64,000 nt of DNA from positions 7,814,501 to 7,878,500 of the forward strand of contig OZ020618.1 of assembly GCA_963971575.1 (NCBI GenBank), given 5' to 3'. This DNA comes from Liopterus haemorrhoidalis (taxonomy: Eukaryota; Arthropoda; Insecta; Coleoptera; Dytiscidae). Below are positions 52,068-62,326 of the stretch, piece by piece. A program made the translations under genes and the position numbers. The notes beneath the pieces are model-generated. The model was given only the letters and a program-made list of their open reading frames with translations, did no database searches and had not been told where the DNA came from. The number at the start of each line of letters is the position of its first letter. The stretch's first letter is position 1.

Positions 52068-52971
52068 CAGGGATGGGGAGTCGGAGTCGGAGTCGGGAGT
52101 CGGGAGTCGAGGAGTCGAAGCTTTTTGGAGGAGTCGGAGTCGGTAGTCGGAAAATATATCGACTCCCGACTCTTTGACTAAATTTTTATCAAGGATGCGA
52201 ACAAAAAGAAAACGAAAGCAAATTACCACATTACCCGAACGAAAATTAAATTAAAAATATTCAATACCGGTTTTACACGGTTTCCTTCATGCTTTCCAGT
52301 TAAAAATATTAATATTATTAGTATTAACAGATTAATGATGTAGGATAAAGATTTTTGTTTTTAGTAATATCTAATTTTTCTTTTTCTGTACACTTTGTTT
52401 ATTATGTTTAAATGGAACTAAACTGGATTTTTATTTTCTCAAGTTGTAACGATTTTTGTGATTATTTCATGTTTCATGTTGGCAATTAAAAACTAAATTT
52501 CAAAAGAAAAAAGTGACATGTTATGAAAAATAAAGTATATAAAATACAAAACAAATTTTTTTAAAACTAATATATTCGAAAATATGTATTAAAAATGACT
52601 CAATAGTCAAGATGAAATGAAAATGACATTTTATAAAAACAGCTCACCCCAACCCAAGACATTTAATGTAAGTATAGTCTGTTTCTTTGGTTTAAGCGGA
52701 ATTAGATATCGAAATTTACTAACTTTTAAGGATTGAATGAGGCTTTGTATCATTTTGTTTAACAAAAGCCCACTTTGATTATTAAAATGTGAAATCGTGA
52801 TAATTTAAGAAAATAAAAATTCTATTTAGTTCCTCTTAAACATTTGGAATAGACTTTACAATTTACGCGTGAAAGGAGTCGGGAGTCGGAGTCGGAGTCG
52901 GTTTGCAAAAATACCGACTCCGGAGTCGAGAGTCGGGAGTCGATAATTTTTCTGTCGACTCCCCATCCCTG
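52068..52971. mobile_element. Non-autonomous hAT with GGAGTC arrays, 8-bp duplication CATAAAAC
   Basis: Ends CAGGGATGGGGAGTCGGAG and CAGGGATGGGGAGTCGACAG (inward); CATAAAAC at 52060-52067 and 52972-52979 exactly. Hexamer-like GGAGTCGGAGTC arrays at both subterminal regions (52076-52165; 52868-52945). Inside lie a full GCGGAACTA short copy (52673-52857) and a worn long-form copy (about 52395-52668), both later arrivals. No transposase. Confidence 0.95.
52673..52857 (+). mobile_element. GCGGAACTA-family, full short copy nested in hAT
   Basis: TATAGTCTGTTTCTTTGGTT, TAAGCGGAATTAGATATC, ATCATTTTGTTTAACAAAAG, and CTTAAACATTTGGAATAGAC at the right end. 185 bp. Confidence 0.9.
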
Positions 52972-53180
52972 CATAAAACAATTTTTTTTCTTTATTCACT
53001 AATACTAACCTCACGAATACTATGACCTGACGCCACACTTGGTTAATTCATTTGTCAATGTTAGAATGTAATGTAACTAACATACAAGCATTACTCAGTT
53101 GTTACATTTGGCTTTCACAGGTTGATAGCTCTTTCCTACGTTGCTGCATCTTCTTTTCCTGCATTCCCTGCCATATTTTT

Positions 53181-53303
53181 TCTATTCCAAACCTTTAAAT
53201 GCAACCACATGGAATTTTAATCTGCTTAAGTTGTCACGAGGTAATTTTTTAATGTTAAAGTTGGCTTTTGCTAAACAAAATGATCAAAAGTTTCAATTAT
53301 TGA
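53181..53303 (-). repeat. GCGGAACTA-family partial copy
   Basis: TATTCCAAACCTTTAAATGC, TTGGCTTTTGCTAAACAAAA and TGATCAAAAGTTTCAATTAT; the far end is lost at the LINE boundary. Confidence 0.75.
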
Positions 53304-53319
53304 GAGCTAGGTTTTTTAA

Positions 53320-53565
53320 CTGGTTTGCATAAGAGATACGAAAAGGATATGTTCCGGTTAATTTCAGGGTCAGGTTTCTTACAAATCTCTTTTGTATTTT
53401 TTCTATTTGATTTTTGTGGGACATTGTTTTTGGGCTCCAGATTGTATTTGCGTACTCTAATTTAGGTCAAGCTAGTGCACAGTACAGTAACCAAGTTGTA
53501 GATATCTTAAAACTACCACTGTTTCTTAGTATAAATCCTAAAATTATTGACTTAACAGCAAAAAC
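53320..53565 (-). pseudogene. LINE RT fragment (Jockey/CR1-like thumb region)
   Basis: Minus frame: IILGFILRNSGSFKISTTWL, LLYCALA, a stop, then PKLEYANTIWSPKTMSHKNQ and IEKIQKRFVRNLTLKL. The R-x-x-LEYA-x-x-IW-P motif and IE-x-IQ-RF are typical of the RT thumb. A related but different sequence occupies 3264-3575. Bounded by a GCGGAACTA piece on one side and the AACGGCTGG-repeat tail (53570-53680) on the other. Confidence 0.8.
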
Positions 53566-53742
53566 TTATATCACAAATATTGTTAAGAATAAGAAGACAA
53601 ATCTTTTATCTAAATGCATTTTTTTGATTGGATAAATATTTGGAGAGTTATGGCGGAAATACCCCAAAAATTAATATCTCATTTATTATAAAACTTTTAC
53701 CAAAATGTTTTAAAGTTTTTTGCCTTCTTTTGACCTGTAGTA

Positions 53743-55054
53743 CAAGGTGTCTCAAAAGAAATTTTATATTTAGTGGATCGATTAAAAAAAAAAGTAAGCC
53801 GTATATAGAAAAAATGTTTATTAATTATTAAAATACACTTTTTGGGGATTTATTTCTTAAAAACAATATCGTCTAAATGTAGACCCTCGCGTTCTCGGCA
53901 CTCATTTAATCGCACAGTAAAATTACTTATGACGTCTCGGCAGGTGGACTCAGGGATGGCTGCCATTTCGTGACGGATATTTTTTTTTCAAATGCGCCAG
54001 TGAAGTCGGTTTATTGGCGTAAACTTTAGATTTAAGATAACCCCATAGGAAAAAGTCCATAGGGGTTAAATCTGGACTGCGTGGAGGCCAATTTATGTCA
54101 CCTCTCCGGGAGATCAATTTGCCTGAGAAAATTTCACGAACACGTGACAGAGACATATTGGACGTGTGTGAAGTTGCTCCGTCCTGTTGGAACCATGTTC
54201 TTTGGTTATAGCCAGGAAAGTTTTGCAGTTCAGGTACCAAGAAGTTGTCTAACATCTCCACATAACGCTCTGAATTCACTGTAACTGCACGCCCCATTTC
54301 GTCTTCAAAAAAGTAAGGGCCGATAATTCCTCGCGCCGACATCGCAGCCCATACGGTCACTTTAGGCGAATGTAGGGGTTTCTGATGTTTGCGTTTCGGA
54401 TTCGTTGCACTCCAGTAGCGGCAGTTTTGCTTATTTACGTGGCCATTAAGATGAAAATGAGCTTCATCCGAAAACAAAATGTTGGTAAACGTTGAAAATC
54501 GCTCAATCACCTGATTTACGAAATTAAGCCTCTGACTGGCATCTTGGGGCTTTAATTCTTGCACCAATTGAATTTTGTAGGGGTGCAGCTTTAGGTCTTT
54601 GTGCATAATGCGATGTAATGATGATCTATGCACATTTAAAGCACTTGCGCGCTTCCGAATTGAAAGGTTCGGGTCGTCATGAACAGACTGATTAACATTC
54701 TCCACGTTTTCTACCGTTCTTGATGACCTAGGTCGCCCGGATTTTGATTTATCCAGCGTCGTACCAGTCTCTTCCAACTTTTTAACCCAATGTCGAATGA
54801 GAGGAATGCTTGGCGCATCATTTAAGTGGCGAAAACCTCGAATACTGCAGAATTTTCTACGCGCTACAGTCGCCGAATCACCGTTTTTGTAAAACTCTCG
54901 CACGCATAACGCGCGGTCTGCTCCCGAGAAACGCTCCATAGCGACTGAATTCCCAAGAGCCAGGCTACCGATTGACATAACCCCCGCGCCCCTCGGATAC
55001 GTTGCGTTCACGCAGTAAGCTAAATAAATATAAAATTTCTTTTGAGACACCTTG
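53743..55054 (-). mobile_element. Rosa-type (DD41D) element, copy 2
   Basis: Same CAAGGTGTCTCAAAAGAAAT ends as copy 1, TA at 53741-53742 and 55055-55056, 1312 bp, opposite orientation. Internally near identical to copy 1; retains the 36 nt that copy 1 has lost. Confidence 0.95.
53850..54939 (-). pseudogene. DD41D transposase, one-base frameshift near the end
   Basis: Starts MERFSGADRALCV at 54939. The HTH, linker and all three catalytic blocks (LFSDEAHFHLNG, QQDGATSHTS, SPDLTPMDFFLWG) are present. At the T-run 53980-53988 (A-run on the coding strand) one extra base relative to copy 1 shifts the frame, giving LKKKY and a stop at 53950. The normal frame continues beyond it to TAA 53850-53852 and includes the DDIxFKK-type C-terminus. 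All catalytic residues lie before the shift, so a protein about 40 residues short, with an altered tail, could still be made; whether it works is unknown. Only a handful of residues differ from copy 1. Confidence 0.88.
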
Positions 55055-55056
55055 TA

Positions 55057-55724
55057 TAACCCATTAAAAAAGAAATAAGAAGACTGTAAACACCCTGTAT
55101 AACAAATTGTGAGTTACTAACGCTTCCAATTTTCAAAGGTTTTCTATAGTTTGACAGCTCCTGATCGTTGCGCTTTTAACGAGTAAATTTACTTGTATTT
55201 TAAAGAGAGTAAAAAGTTAGATGAAAAAATGGTGTAAAACTTGAAATTTATATGTTTATATAGAAACGTCTGTTGAATAAAGAAACCTTTACTTTATGAT
55301 ATATTTTAAAACTATATTTCAAAAGCTTAGTTTTTATTTAAGAGCTTAACCCGGACAGAAGAAGAAAGGACTTAAATTGCCGCTCGCAATAATGTCATCT
55401 CAACCTAAAAGGGCACTTAGCACAAGATTTACCGCCTTAAAAGCCTCAATAGATAAATTCCCCCAAAAGATATTTATATCCAAAAATAATCAAAAACAAT
55501 ATCCAACCTAGATTCAACACATAATTTCACACATCAAAAAAAAAATTGGAACGGACTCAGGGGGATAATTTGTTCATGTACAGGGTGTTACAAGATAGAG
55601 GGAAGAAGATGTTTTCAGAGTTACAAAAAATAGTTGAAATGAAATATACAGTATTTCAGACGGCTATATGAATCTTGATCAGTATACAATAAATTTAAAT
55701 TTGAGGGGATATATACCTTCTTTA
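55057..55724. other. Spacer with two ACACCCTGTA-type words
   Basis: AACACCCTGTATAAC at 55090 and TACAGGGTGTTACAAG at 55579 look like mariner-type ends facing outward, but they do not pair into one element. No gene. Confidence 0.4.
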
Positions 55725-55726
55725 TA

Positions 55727-56292
55727 ACGGGTGTTTTTTTTAGAGGTATAGAACTTTAAATTGCAATAAAACAACGATGGATTATTCGATTGACATGAAT
55801 TTTTTTTTATTCGAAAGATAATCTTGTGGCATTACATTAAATCATACCAACAAGACGGCGCAACATGTCACACAGCTCGTGCCACAATCGATTTATTGAA
55901 AGACACGTTTGGTGACCGCCTAATTTCACGTTTTGGACCTGTGAATTGGCCTCCAAGATCTTGTGATTTAACACCGCTGGACTACTTTCTGTGGGGCTAT
56001 GTAAAGTCATTGGTCTATGCGGATAAGCCACAAACGCTTGACCATTTGGAAGACAACATTCGCCGTGTTATTGCCGATATACGGCCACAAATATTGGAAA
56101 AAGTCATCGAAAATTGGACGTCCAGATTGGACTACATCCGAGCCAGCCGTGGCGGTCATATGCCAGAAATCATATTTAAAATGTAATGCCACAAGATTAT
56201 CTTTCGAATAAAAAAAAAATTCATGTCAATCGAATAATCCATCGTTGTTTTATTGCAATTTAAAGTTCTATACCTCTAAAAAAAACACCCAT
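55727..56292. mobile_element. Rosa-type derivative with TIRs over 100 bp
   Basis: ACGGGTGTTTTTTTTAGAGG and ATGGGTGTTTTTTTTAGAGG (inward) begin inverted repeats that stay almost identical for about 107 bp, to GATAATCTTGTGGCAT. TA at 55725-55726 and 56293-56294. Between them only the C-terminal third of a transposase remains. The arms are much longer than the roughly 31-bp ends of the other rosa-type elements here. Confidence 0.92.
55842..56186 (+). pseudogene. DD41D transposase, C-terminal third
   Basis: SYQQDGATCHTARATIDLLK through RLISRFGPVNWPPRSCDLTP, LDYFLWGYVKSLVYADKP and GGHMPEIIFKM, stop at 56186. It holds the second and third catalytic aspartates with 41 residues between, but not the first, nor the DNA-binding part. 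No internal stops or shifts in about 115 codons, so the deletion event is probably recent. The frame runs back into the left TIR. Confidence 0.88.
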
Positions 56293-56397
56293 TATTAATA
56301 TACTAAAAGATATCACCTATAGTCGCATTTTTTTATAAAGACAATGACATTACAAGCAATTTCCTATTACGTTTACGTAAAATGAATACATATTTAA

Positions 56398-56980
56398 CCC
56401 AGGCTTGACCAAATGGGGTGTGTTACACCCCAGTATATTATTGGTGGAAATGATGTATCTATTGACAATATTTATGAATTAGTTAATATTTAACAATAAT
56501 TTAATTTTTAATCGACAAAAAAATCAAAAACACCATTTACAAAAAAATAAGTCTAAATTATATTTGGCAACAGCGCATTTCGAACGAATTATAAATAAAT
56601 AAACGTTCAAAATTCAAGCGTTGCTTGAGAAATGAGAAAGAAATTGTCTCCCCCACCAAAATACATAGACCAATCAGAGAGCTAGTGTGCGAGAGTTGGT
56701 TTGAACGTGAGATGCAATGTTGTCAGTCAACTCGAGACGCTATTTGAAGTATGATGCAATTCAGGAAAGAAATTGGCGTGATTTTGACTTTTATTGAAAA
56801 AATTATTAAAAAAGCATTAAATAATTACTTTGAATTTTTTTTTTTTGTAATATTGTTCTTTAGGCTTGACAGCATCTAACTGTATAAATTTTACCTTATT
56901 TTAATTGATATTAAATGAGAAAAGCCTGGGGTATACTACACCCCACTTGGTTGGATGTGTATATTTTGGTCAACTACGGG
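56398..56980. mobile_element. TTAA-target (piggyBac-type) element, non-autonomous
   Basis: TTAA at 56394-56397 and 56981-56984. Ends CCCAGGCTTGACCAAATG and CCCGTAGTTGACCAAAAT (inward), with the inner palindromic pair GGGGTGTGTTACACCCC (left) and GGGGTATACTACACCCC (right). 583 bp. No transposase recognised. Confidence 0.8.
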
Positions 56981-57194
56981 TTAATATAATAAATCGTTAA
57001 ATATGTCATGAGTATAAACTGTACTGCAATATTTAGTATAATAATTTGGCCACCAGTTAGCGTATTCAATTGTGTCACTTCTCAATACCTAGTGATTGAC
57101 AATCATCTTTTTACGTTATTTTCTCGCACAAATTTTCCAATTTTTTTATTTTTCACTTGTATATAGAACAATTATAGAGTGAGAAATCTAAAAA

Positions 57195-57395
57195 CTATTA
57201 TTATTTTATTTATTTTACATCCTATTTCTGCAACCTGGATTAGGGGTGAATGATTGTGAAAATGGGAGTAATGTTAACATATTATTCTTGCCCGAATAAT
57301 ATCACCAACAGGGAATTGAAGTAGCAGCCTCACAATTCATATTGTTTTAACTAGGTAAAACTGCGTGATTTAACGACCTCGCCCACAGTTGGCAG
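57195..57395 (-). mobile_element. tRNA-derived SINE, copy 2
   Basis: Same body as 28159-28404 (AATATTATTCGGGCAAGAAT, CAATCATTCACCCC on minus) with an A/T-rich tail, flanked by TCTAAAAA at 57187-57194 and 57396-57403. The tRNA-like head is eroded and the B-box no longer clear. Confidence 0.75.
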
Positions 57396-57479
57396 TCTAA
57401 AAAATATATTTAAAGCACCCTCTTATATGTAATTTTTTAAATATGGTTATTTTCTCTGTTTTTTTGAATTTATTCAAAA

Positions 57480-58495
57480 ACTGTAAACTGTAGCTTAAAA
57501 TGGAGATTATTTTTGAGATCTACAACTCAACCTACATAAGTATTCACATTTTGAAGTAAATCAAGAGATGGCATTAGGTGGCATTTTGAAACAAATCCTG
57601 AAAAAAAAAATTAAAATATTGAAATTCTTGAAAATTCTATCTCGAGAACGGTAAAAGATAAAGACCTGTAGTTTAAATTTTTAGAATTCCCATTGTGTTT
57701 ATATCTTGTAAAAAAATTGGGGCGTTACGAACTATGCCCATTTTTGATTTAAATAGTTTTGAAAGAGGTGAATTTTACAAAAAATTTGATATTCGCGAGA
57801 CTGTATCTGTATAGTTTTTAAGAAAAAACTATAATATATAGAGACCTGCAGTTGGAATTTTTAAAATCCTTATGTCTTAAATGGCCTTAGGTCTCATATT
57901 GAAAAAAAATTAAAAAAATTTGAAAAATTTTAATTTAATTTTTTTTTTCAAAATTTCAAAAATTTCTAGCTTGAAACCAGTAAAAGATAGAGATCTGCGG
58001 TTTTAATTTTTGAAATCGTTGTTCCATGTTTATTCTAGAAAAAAAATAAGGCTTTAAACACCTAATTTTTTGAATTTATATGACTAAAAAAATCGAAAAA
58101 ATCGTAAGAGTACCATTTTCAAAGGTTTTGTTTGACGATTCGTATTCGTTGTAAAAGTTGGGTTATTAAGGCCCCAATTTTTTTCTAGATTAAAAAATAT
58201 ACATATTTATAAGATTTCAAAAATTCAAACCTTAGTTCTCTATATTTTATAGTTTTTTAGTTAAGATTTTTTGAAATTTGAAATATTAATTTGACAAATT
58301 AAAAATTTTACCAAAAAATGTTTTTAAAATAAGTCCTAAGGCCGTTTAGGACCTAAGACTTTCGAAAATTTTAACTGCAAGTTTCTATCTTAGGTAGATT
58401 TTGAGATAAGGTCTTTCAAAATGAAAAAAGGTAGAAAAAAATCTGTGGATTTCAAAAATTCAAACCGCAGGTCCAGATCTGGTTATTTTGGTTAA
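57480..58495. repeat. Imperfect long inverted repeat
   Basis: 57800-58060 and 58160-58410 are co-linear inverted relatives about a centre near 58110: AAAACTATAATATATAGAGA, GGCCTTAGGTCTC and TCTAGAAAAAAAAT in the left arm match, on minus, AAAACTATAAAATATAGAGA, GGCCTTAGGACTT and TCTAGAAAAAAAT. Related GACCTG(C/T)AGTT words also repeat directly every 150-200 bp. Probably a worn foldback element. Confidence 0.75.
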
Positions 58496-58498
58496 TTT

Positions 58499-58541
58499 TT
58501 AGTGTAGTATATCAATAATTAATTGATTTACTACACTAGAT
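58499..58541. repeat. 16-bp hairpin
   Basis: TAGTGTAGTATATCAAT and ATTGATTTACTACACTA pair with one mismatch around a short A/T loop. Confidence 0.75.
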
Positions 58542-59329
58542 GCTAGTCCGCATTAATTTTCATACTAAAAAGGTTTTCTCGGCTTAAGTTTGAAGACCGC
58601 TGTATTGAAATATTAAAATTATTTTAAATAGATCTGTGGTTTATCACTACAGTTAGTTAATTAATTGCATTCTAGAGTTCTATATGAGTGTTTTTTTGTA
58701 TTATTTATAAAAACAAAAATTATTTGTCCTAAATTTGCTGGTTGATGCGTTTGTAAAAAAAAAAATAACGAGTAACAAAAAAGCAATGCAGGGCTGTCAA
58801 CATTCATAGGCTATGACAAATCTGCAAGAGGCACTCTAGCCAACATGAAAAAAACAAACAATACATTCGAAAACAGCGGCAATATACATCAAACAGCATA
58901 GAACAAACGACGATGCGAATATATGTCATTTGTTTCTTTGTCGACAAGCTGTGCGCATAGTCTCCTCGTACAGGCACTGTTTTATTCATGGCGGAGAGCC
59001 CGAGGGGTCCTGCCACTTGCCAACTCTACGGACAAGAAACAGCGGTCTTTTGAACGGCAGCCAAGATCGCCACTACCATTCCCGGTTCCCGGTTCCCTGT
59101 TCCCGCTTCGCTTCCACGATCTTTGATTAAGCGTTGCAAAATTAATATCTCGTATGGGGATCCGTACATTTTATAGCAGTTTTAGTGAAATTCACAACTT
59201 TGATGCTTTCACTGATCCTAGAAAATCTTCTTAGATAGAAATAATTCTTAGAAAATTTAATACACGTGTCTGTATTCTGTTTATTCGGTACGGGGTGGTA
59301 CTTTAATTTTTATTAATCTATATTAATAA
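58542..59329. other. Spacer with a GC-richer island at 58.93-59.13 kb
   Basis: CATGGCGGAGAGCCCGAGGG (58987) and CCCGGTTCCCGGTTCCCTGT stand out. Overlapping frames of 66-70 codons on both strands show no domain. It could be a 5' exon/promoter relic or a transposon piece; undecided. Confidence 0.4.
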
Positions 59330-59830
59330 AATTGAATGTTCTATCTGTTTTTTATTCTTTCGGCATCATATTTAGTTTTTACATGTTGCAGATGATTATC
59401 AAATGGTACATGAAAAAAAAAAAACAGTTTCTGTCCGTCTGACTGTTTGTCCGAGATTCACGTAAAAACGGCTGGACACATTTTTACGTAATTTGGTAGG
59501 ATGATAAAGTAAAACCAAGATTCGAACATAGGCCAAATGACATTTCAAAATTTTCATTCTAAAGGAGTGTTTCGGGGTTATAACTGTTTACTGAAAAAAA
59601 TAATATAACTCCCTTATTATTAGTTTAACAAAAAAATGTATACAACCGATTTGTCTATAATAAGAAAGCAAATAATTTTATCCATGCATTTTTCAGTTGT
59701 ATAAATGTTTAGGGACTTATGGGGGGGGGGGTCTAAAACAAAAATAATGAAATATCTCCCTTATTATTGACTTAACAGTCGTATATCACAAAAATTGTTT
59801 ATAATAAGAGAAAAAATCTTTTTTGCCATA
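59330..59830 (+). repeat. AACGGCTGG dispersed repeat, longest copy
   Basis: TAATAAAATTGAATGTTCTA, GTCCGTCTGACTGTTTGTCC, AAAAACGGCTGGACACATTT, AAGATTCGAACATAGGCC, a ten-G run (59724-59733) and CTTAACAGTCGTATATCAC. Same order as 42060-42410. Immediately precedes a CTGT element. Confidence 0.75.
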
Positions 59831-59840
59831 CCTACACATT

Positions 59841-59890
59841 TTTAGGGTTTTGTAGGTATGACCAAAAAACCCTTATACCGTCATTTTGTC

Positions 59891-59948
<58 letters not shown>

Positions 59949-60923
59949 TCGGTAAAAATTGTAGCCAAACGGCTAAACCTAGAGAGTTGAAATTTGGCAT
60001 GCTTATACAACTCTTTGACCCGCACATAGGAAAAATACTAAAACAACTAAAAAACATATCCCCCTAAAAATATAAACAAATATGTGCTCATCGAAAAATA
60101 AAACATATTTTTTTTAAATTCTGAGTAGGGTGTCAAATGAAAGCCCTTGGTACGTGGATTAACGATCAAATTTTTATTTTTGCAAAATAAATTATTTTGA
60201 AGCGATTTTTGCCAAAATTGTGCAAAAAATTTTTTGTCCCACAGCATGTAGCCCAGATGGTTTAAACTAAAAATCTGAAAAAATTCTAAGTAATGTACAT
60301 TGGTGTGAACCGGAATAGTACAACAGGAATTTTTGATTCAGATTATGTTTTTGGAAAAAAAACATTTTTTGTGTTTTTTTGCTAATAATGTTGAAAACTT
60401 ATAGTTATATAACACGCTAAACCGTAACGTGTATCTTGGTTCAGTAGCAAAGATACTGGCATTCTGCCCAAGAAAATGAGTTCGAATCCCTACGAGAGGA
60501 GACAATGTTATTTTTTATTTATTTTTTTTGCACATTTAACTTGTTTAAATTATTTTTTCAAAATTCTAGTTATATTTTGGCAATTGTTGCATTTAATTTT
60601 TAAAAGCGTAAATTTAATAACTAGTGGGAAGTGTTAAAACTATAATTTAATTCTGTTTGACGAAATCAGAGGGTGGGGCTTATGATTTCATAAACCAATG
60701 GAAGCCATAGGTGCAATTTTCAAAATCTTAATGAACCTTGATATATAAAAAAATACTGCACATCTTTAGAAACTTAAATAATGGTAATAGGCATTCGAAT
60801 TAAAATTCCTAAAAAAATATTTTGACATAAAATTTGTTTTGCCATCCCAAATAATCATCATTCACTTACTAAATACCTGCAAAACCCTGAAATGTGTGAA
60901 AATTCACACTTCACATCAATTTT
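59841..60923 (+). mobile_element. CTGT-family element, copy 3 (best preserved)
   Basis: TTTAGGGTTTTGTAGGTATG at the left; AGGGTTTTGCAGGTATTTAG (inward) at about 60889. About 14 CTGT units at 59891-59948. The tRNA-like block at about 60435-60492 has TTGGTTCAGTAGC (A-box-like) and GAGTTCGAATCCC (B-box). The 3' part has GGGAAGTGTTAAAACT, ATCATCATTCACTTACTAAA and hairpin GTGTGAAAATTCACAC. No protein. Confidence 0.88.
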
Positions 60924-60951
60924 TTCTATTCATTTTTTTTATGCATTAAAC

Positions 60952-61238
60952 CAGTGTTTCTCAACAGGTGGTCTGCGGACCACCGGTGATCCGCATAAGT
61001 TTTTGTATGTGTTCTTTGCAGTTATTTTTTATGCACATTTTTTATGTAAATAATTTATATTTTGTTTATTTTCTGTAAACTTTCTGTGATTCTCTACAAA
61101 TAAAATAAATGTATTTAGTAGCACATTAAATATATTTGTTTTCTTGCAAAAAATGAACCAACAATTATTGTTAGTGGTCCGCGTTAGAAAATTATATTTT
61201 TTACTGGTCCGCGGTGCGTTTTTGGTTGAAAAACACTG
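60952..61238. mobile_element. Non-autonomous hAT (Charlie-like), 8-bp duplication CATTAAAC
   Basis: CAGTGTTTCTCAACAGGTGG and CAGTGTTTTTCAACCAAAAA (inward), with CATTAAAC exactly at 60944-60951 and 61239-61246. TGGTCCGCG words near both ends. 287 bp; a 77-codon minus frame is incidental. Confidence 0.95.
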
Positions 61239-61246
61239 CATTAAAC

Positions 61247-62326
61247 GACTGATATAACTCATGCTATCCTATCATCGAAATCTAAAAAAAAATATATATA
61301 AAAATCATATATTATTTGTTTATTCTGTTGTTTTCATGATTTATGATTATTTTTTCTAAATTCGCCTTTCTTTTTCTAATTCATAAAACCTTTTATGAAT
61401 TATTAACATATACAATGATTTCCTTGCGTACACAATGTAGGATCGTCTTAAAGAAAAACAGGTTTCTTTCAAGGCCCTTTTGATTTGAACTAAAGTATGC
61501 TAACATTAGTTTCAAGAGAAGAAAGTAATTTCCGAATATAAAAATATAATTCATTTTTTTTTTTGTCCATTATACATATTATAAATTTGATGGGGAGCAA
61601 TCTGGCAAACTCCCTAGAATTTTACAGATTTTACCAAGTCAGTGGCACATACAAGTCTTGTCAATCTCAGTTCCTTATATATATGTGTGTTTTCAACATT
61701 TTTAAACTCATTTTAAAATCTCTCACGTTGATTAAATATTTATATATTTATTTGAAAACAAAAATACTAAAAGCTTCTAACTTGAAAAGCAAAAACGGGT
61801 AGGGTTCTTAAAACATCTAGTTATCCCATGATGACTGAAGAAAAACAACGAATTCACTACTGAATACACAAAATTCCCAATAGAGTTCTCTACATTCAAC
61901 TCACTTGCTATGTGATCTTACTGATACAGTATTTATAATAAAGATTTCCGAGAGGATACACGGGATAAAGCTGGCTTTACACTGTCATAGGCTGAGCTTA
62001 ATGCCTCACTGCTTCTATTCTCTGACTGACCAGGTAGTAAATACTCACTAAATAATGAGATTGTCGTGAGAATCCTACATAAAATCGTTTACGGAGCGTA
62101 AAAGGAGGAAATAAGATTTTTAAAATTCTTCAAGGGAATCTTTTCGAATTTTAAAAATTGCTTACCCCGTTATGTCTGCAGCTGACGATTTTTTTAATTT
62201 AATATAATATATAAACTATTTATTATTAAAATTTCAAGTGGCTTAAAATCAATTTAGCTATAATTTCATTGTTTTAATCGATTTTTTTACAATGACAATG
62301 AATGATATCTAAACTTTCAATTACAA
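61247..62326. other. Spacer, nothing recognised
   Basis: AT-rich with no repeats shared elsewhere that I noticed. A 79-codon plus frame at 61563-61802 has no motif. Confidence 0.4.

Noticed and set aside
55090..55595. Element bounded by AACACCCTGTA and TACAGGGTGTT
   Set aside because: The words face outward, so they cannot be the two ends of one element here.
58923..59130. GC-rich island as a coding 5' exon starting ATGGCGGAGAGC
   Set aside because: The frame from that ATG closes after about 20 codons and no convincing donor site is present.
60430..60500. Possible tRNA gene
   Set aside because: B-box and a weak A-box are present, but no acceptor stem or cloverleaf could be paired by eye and it recurs in a transposon family.
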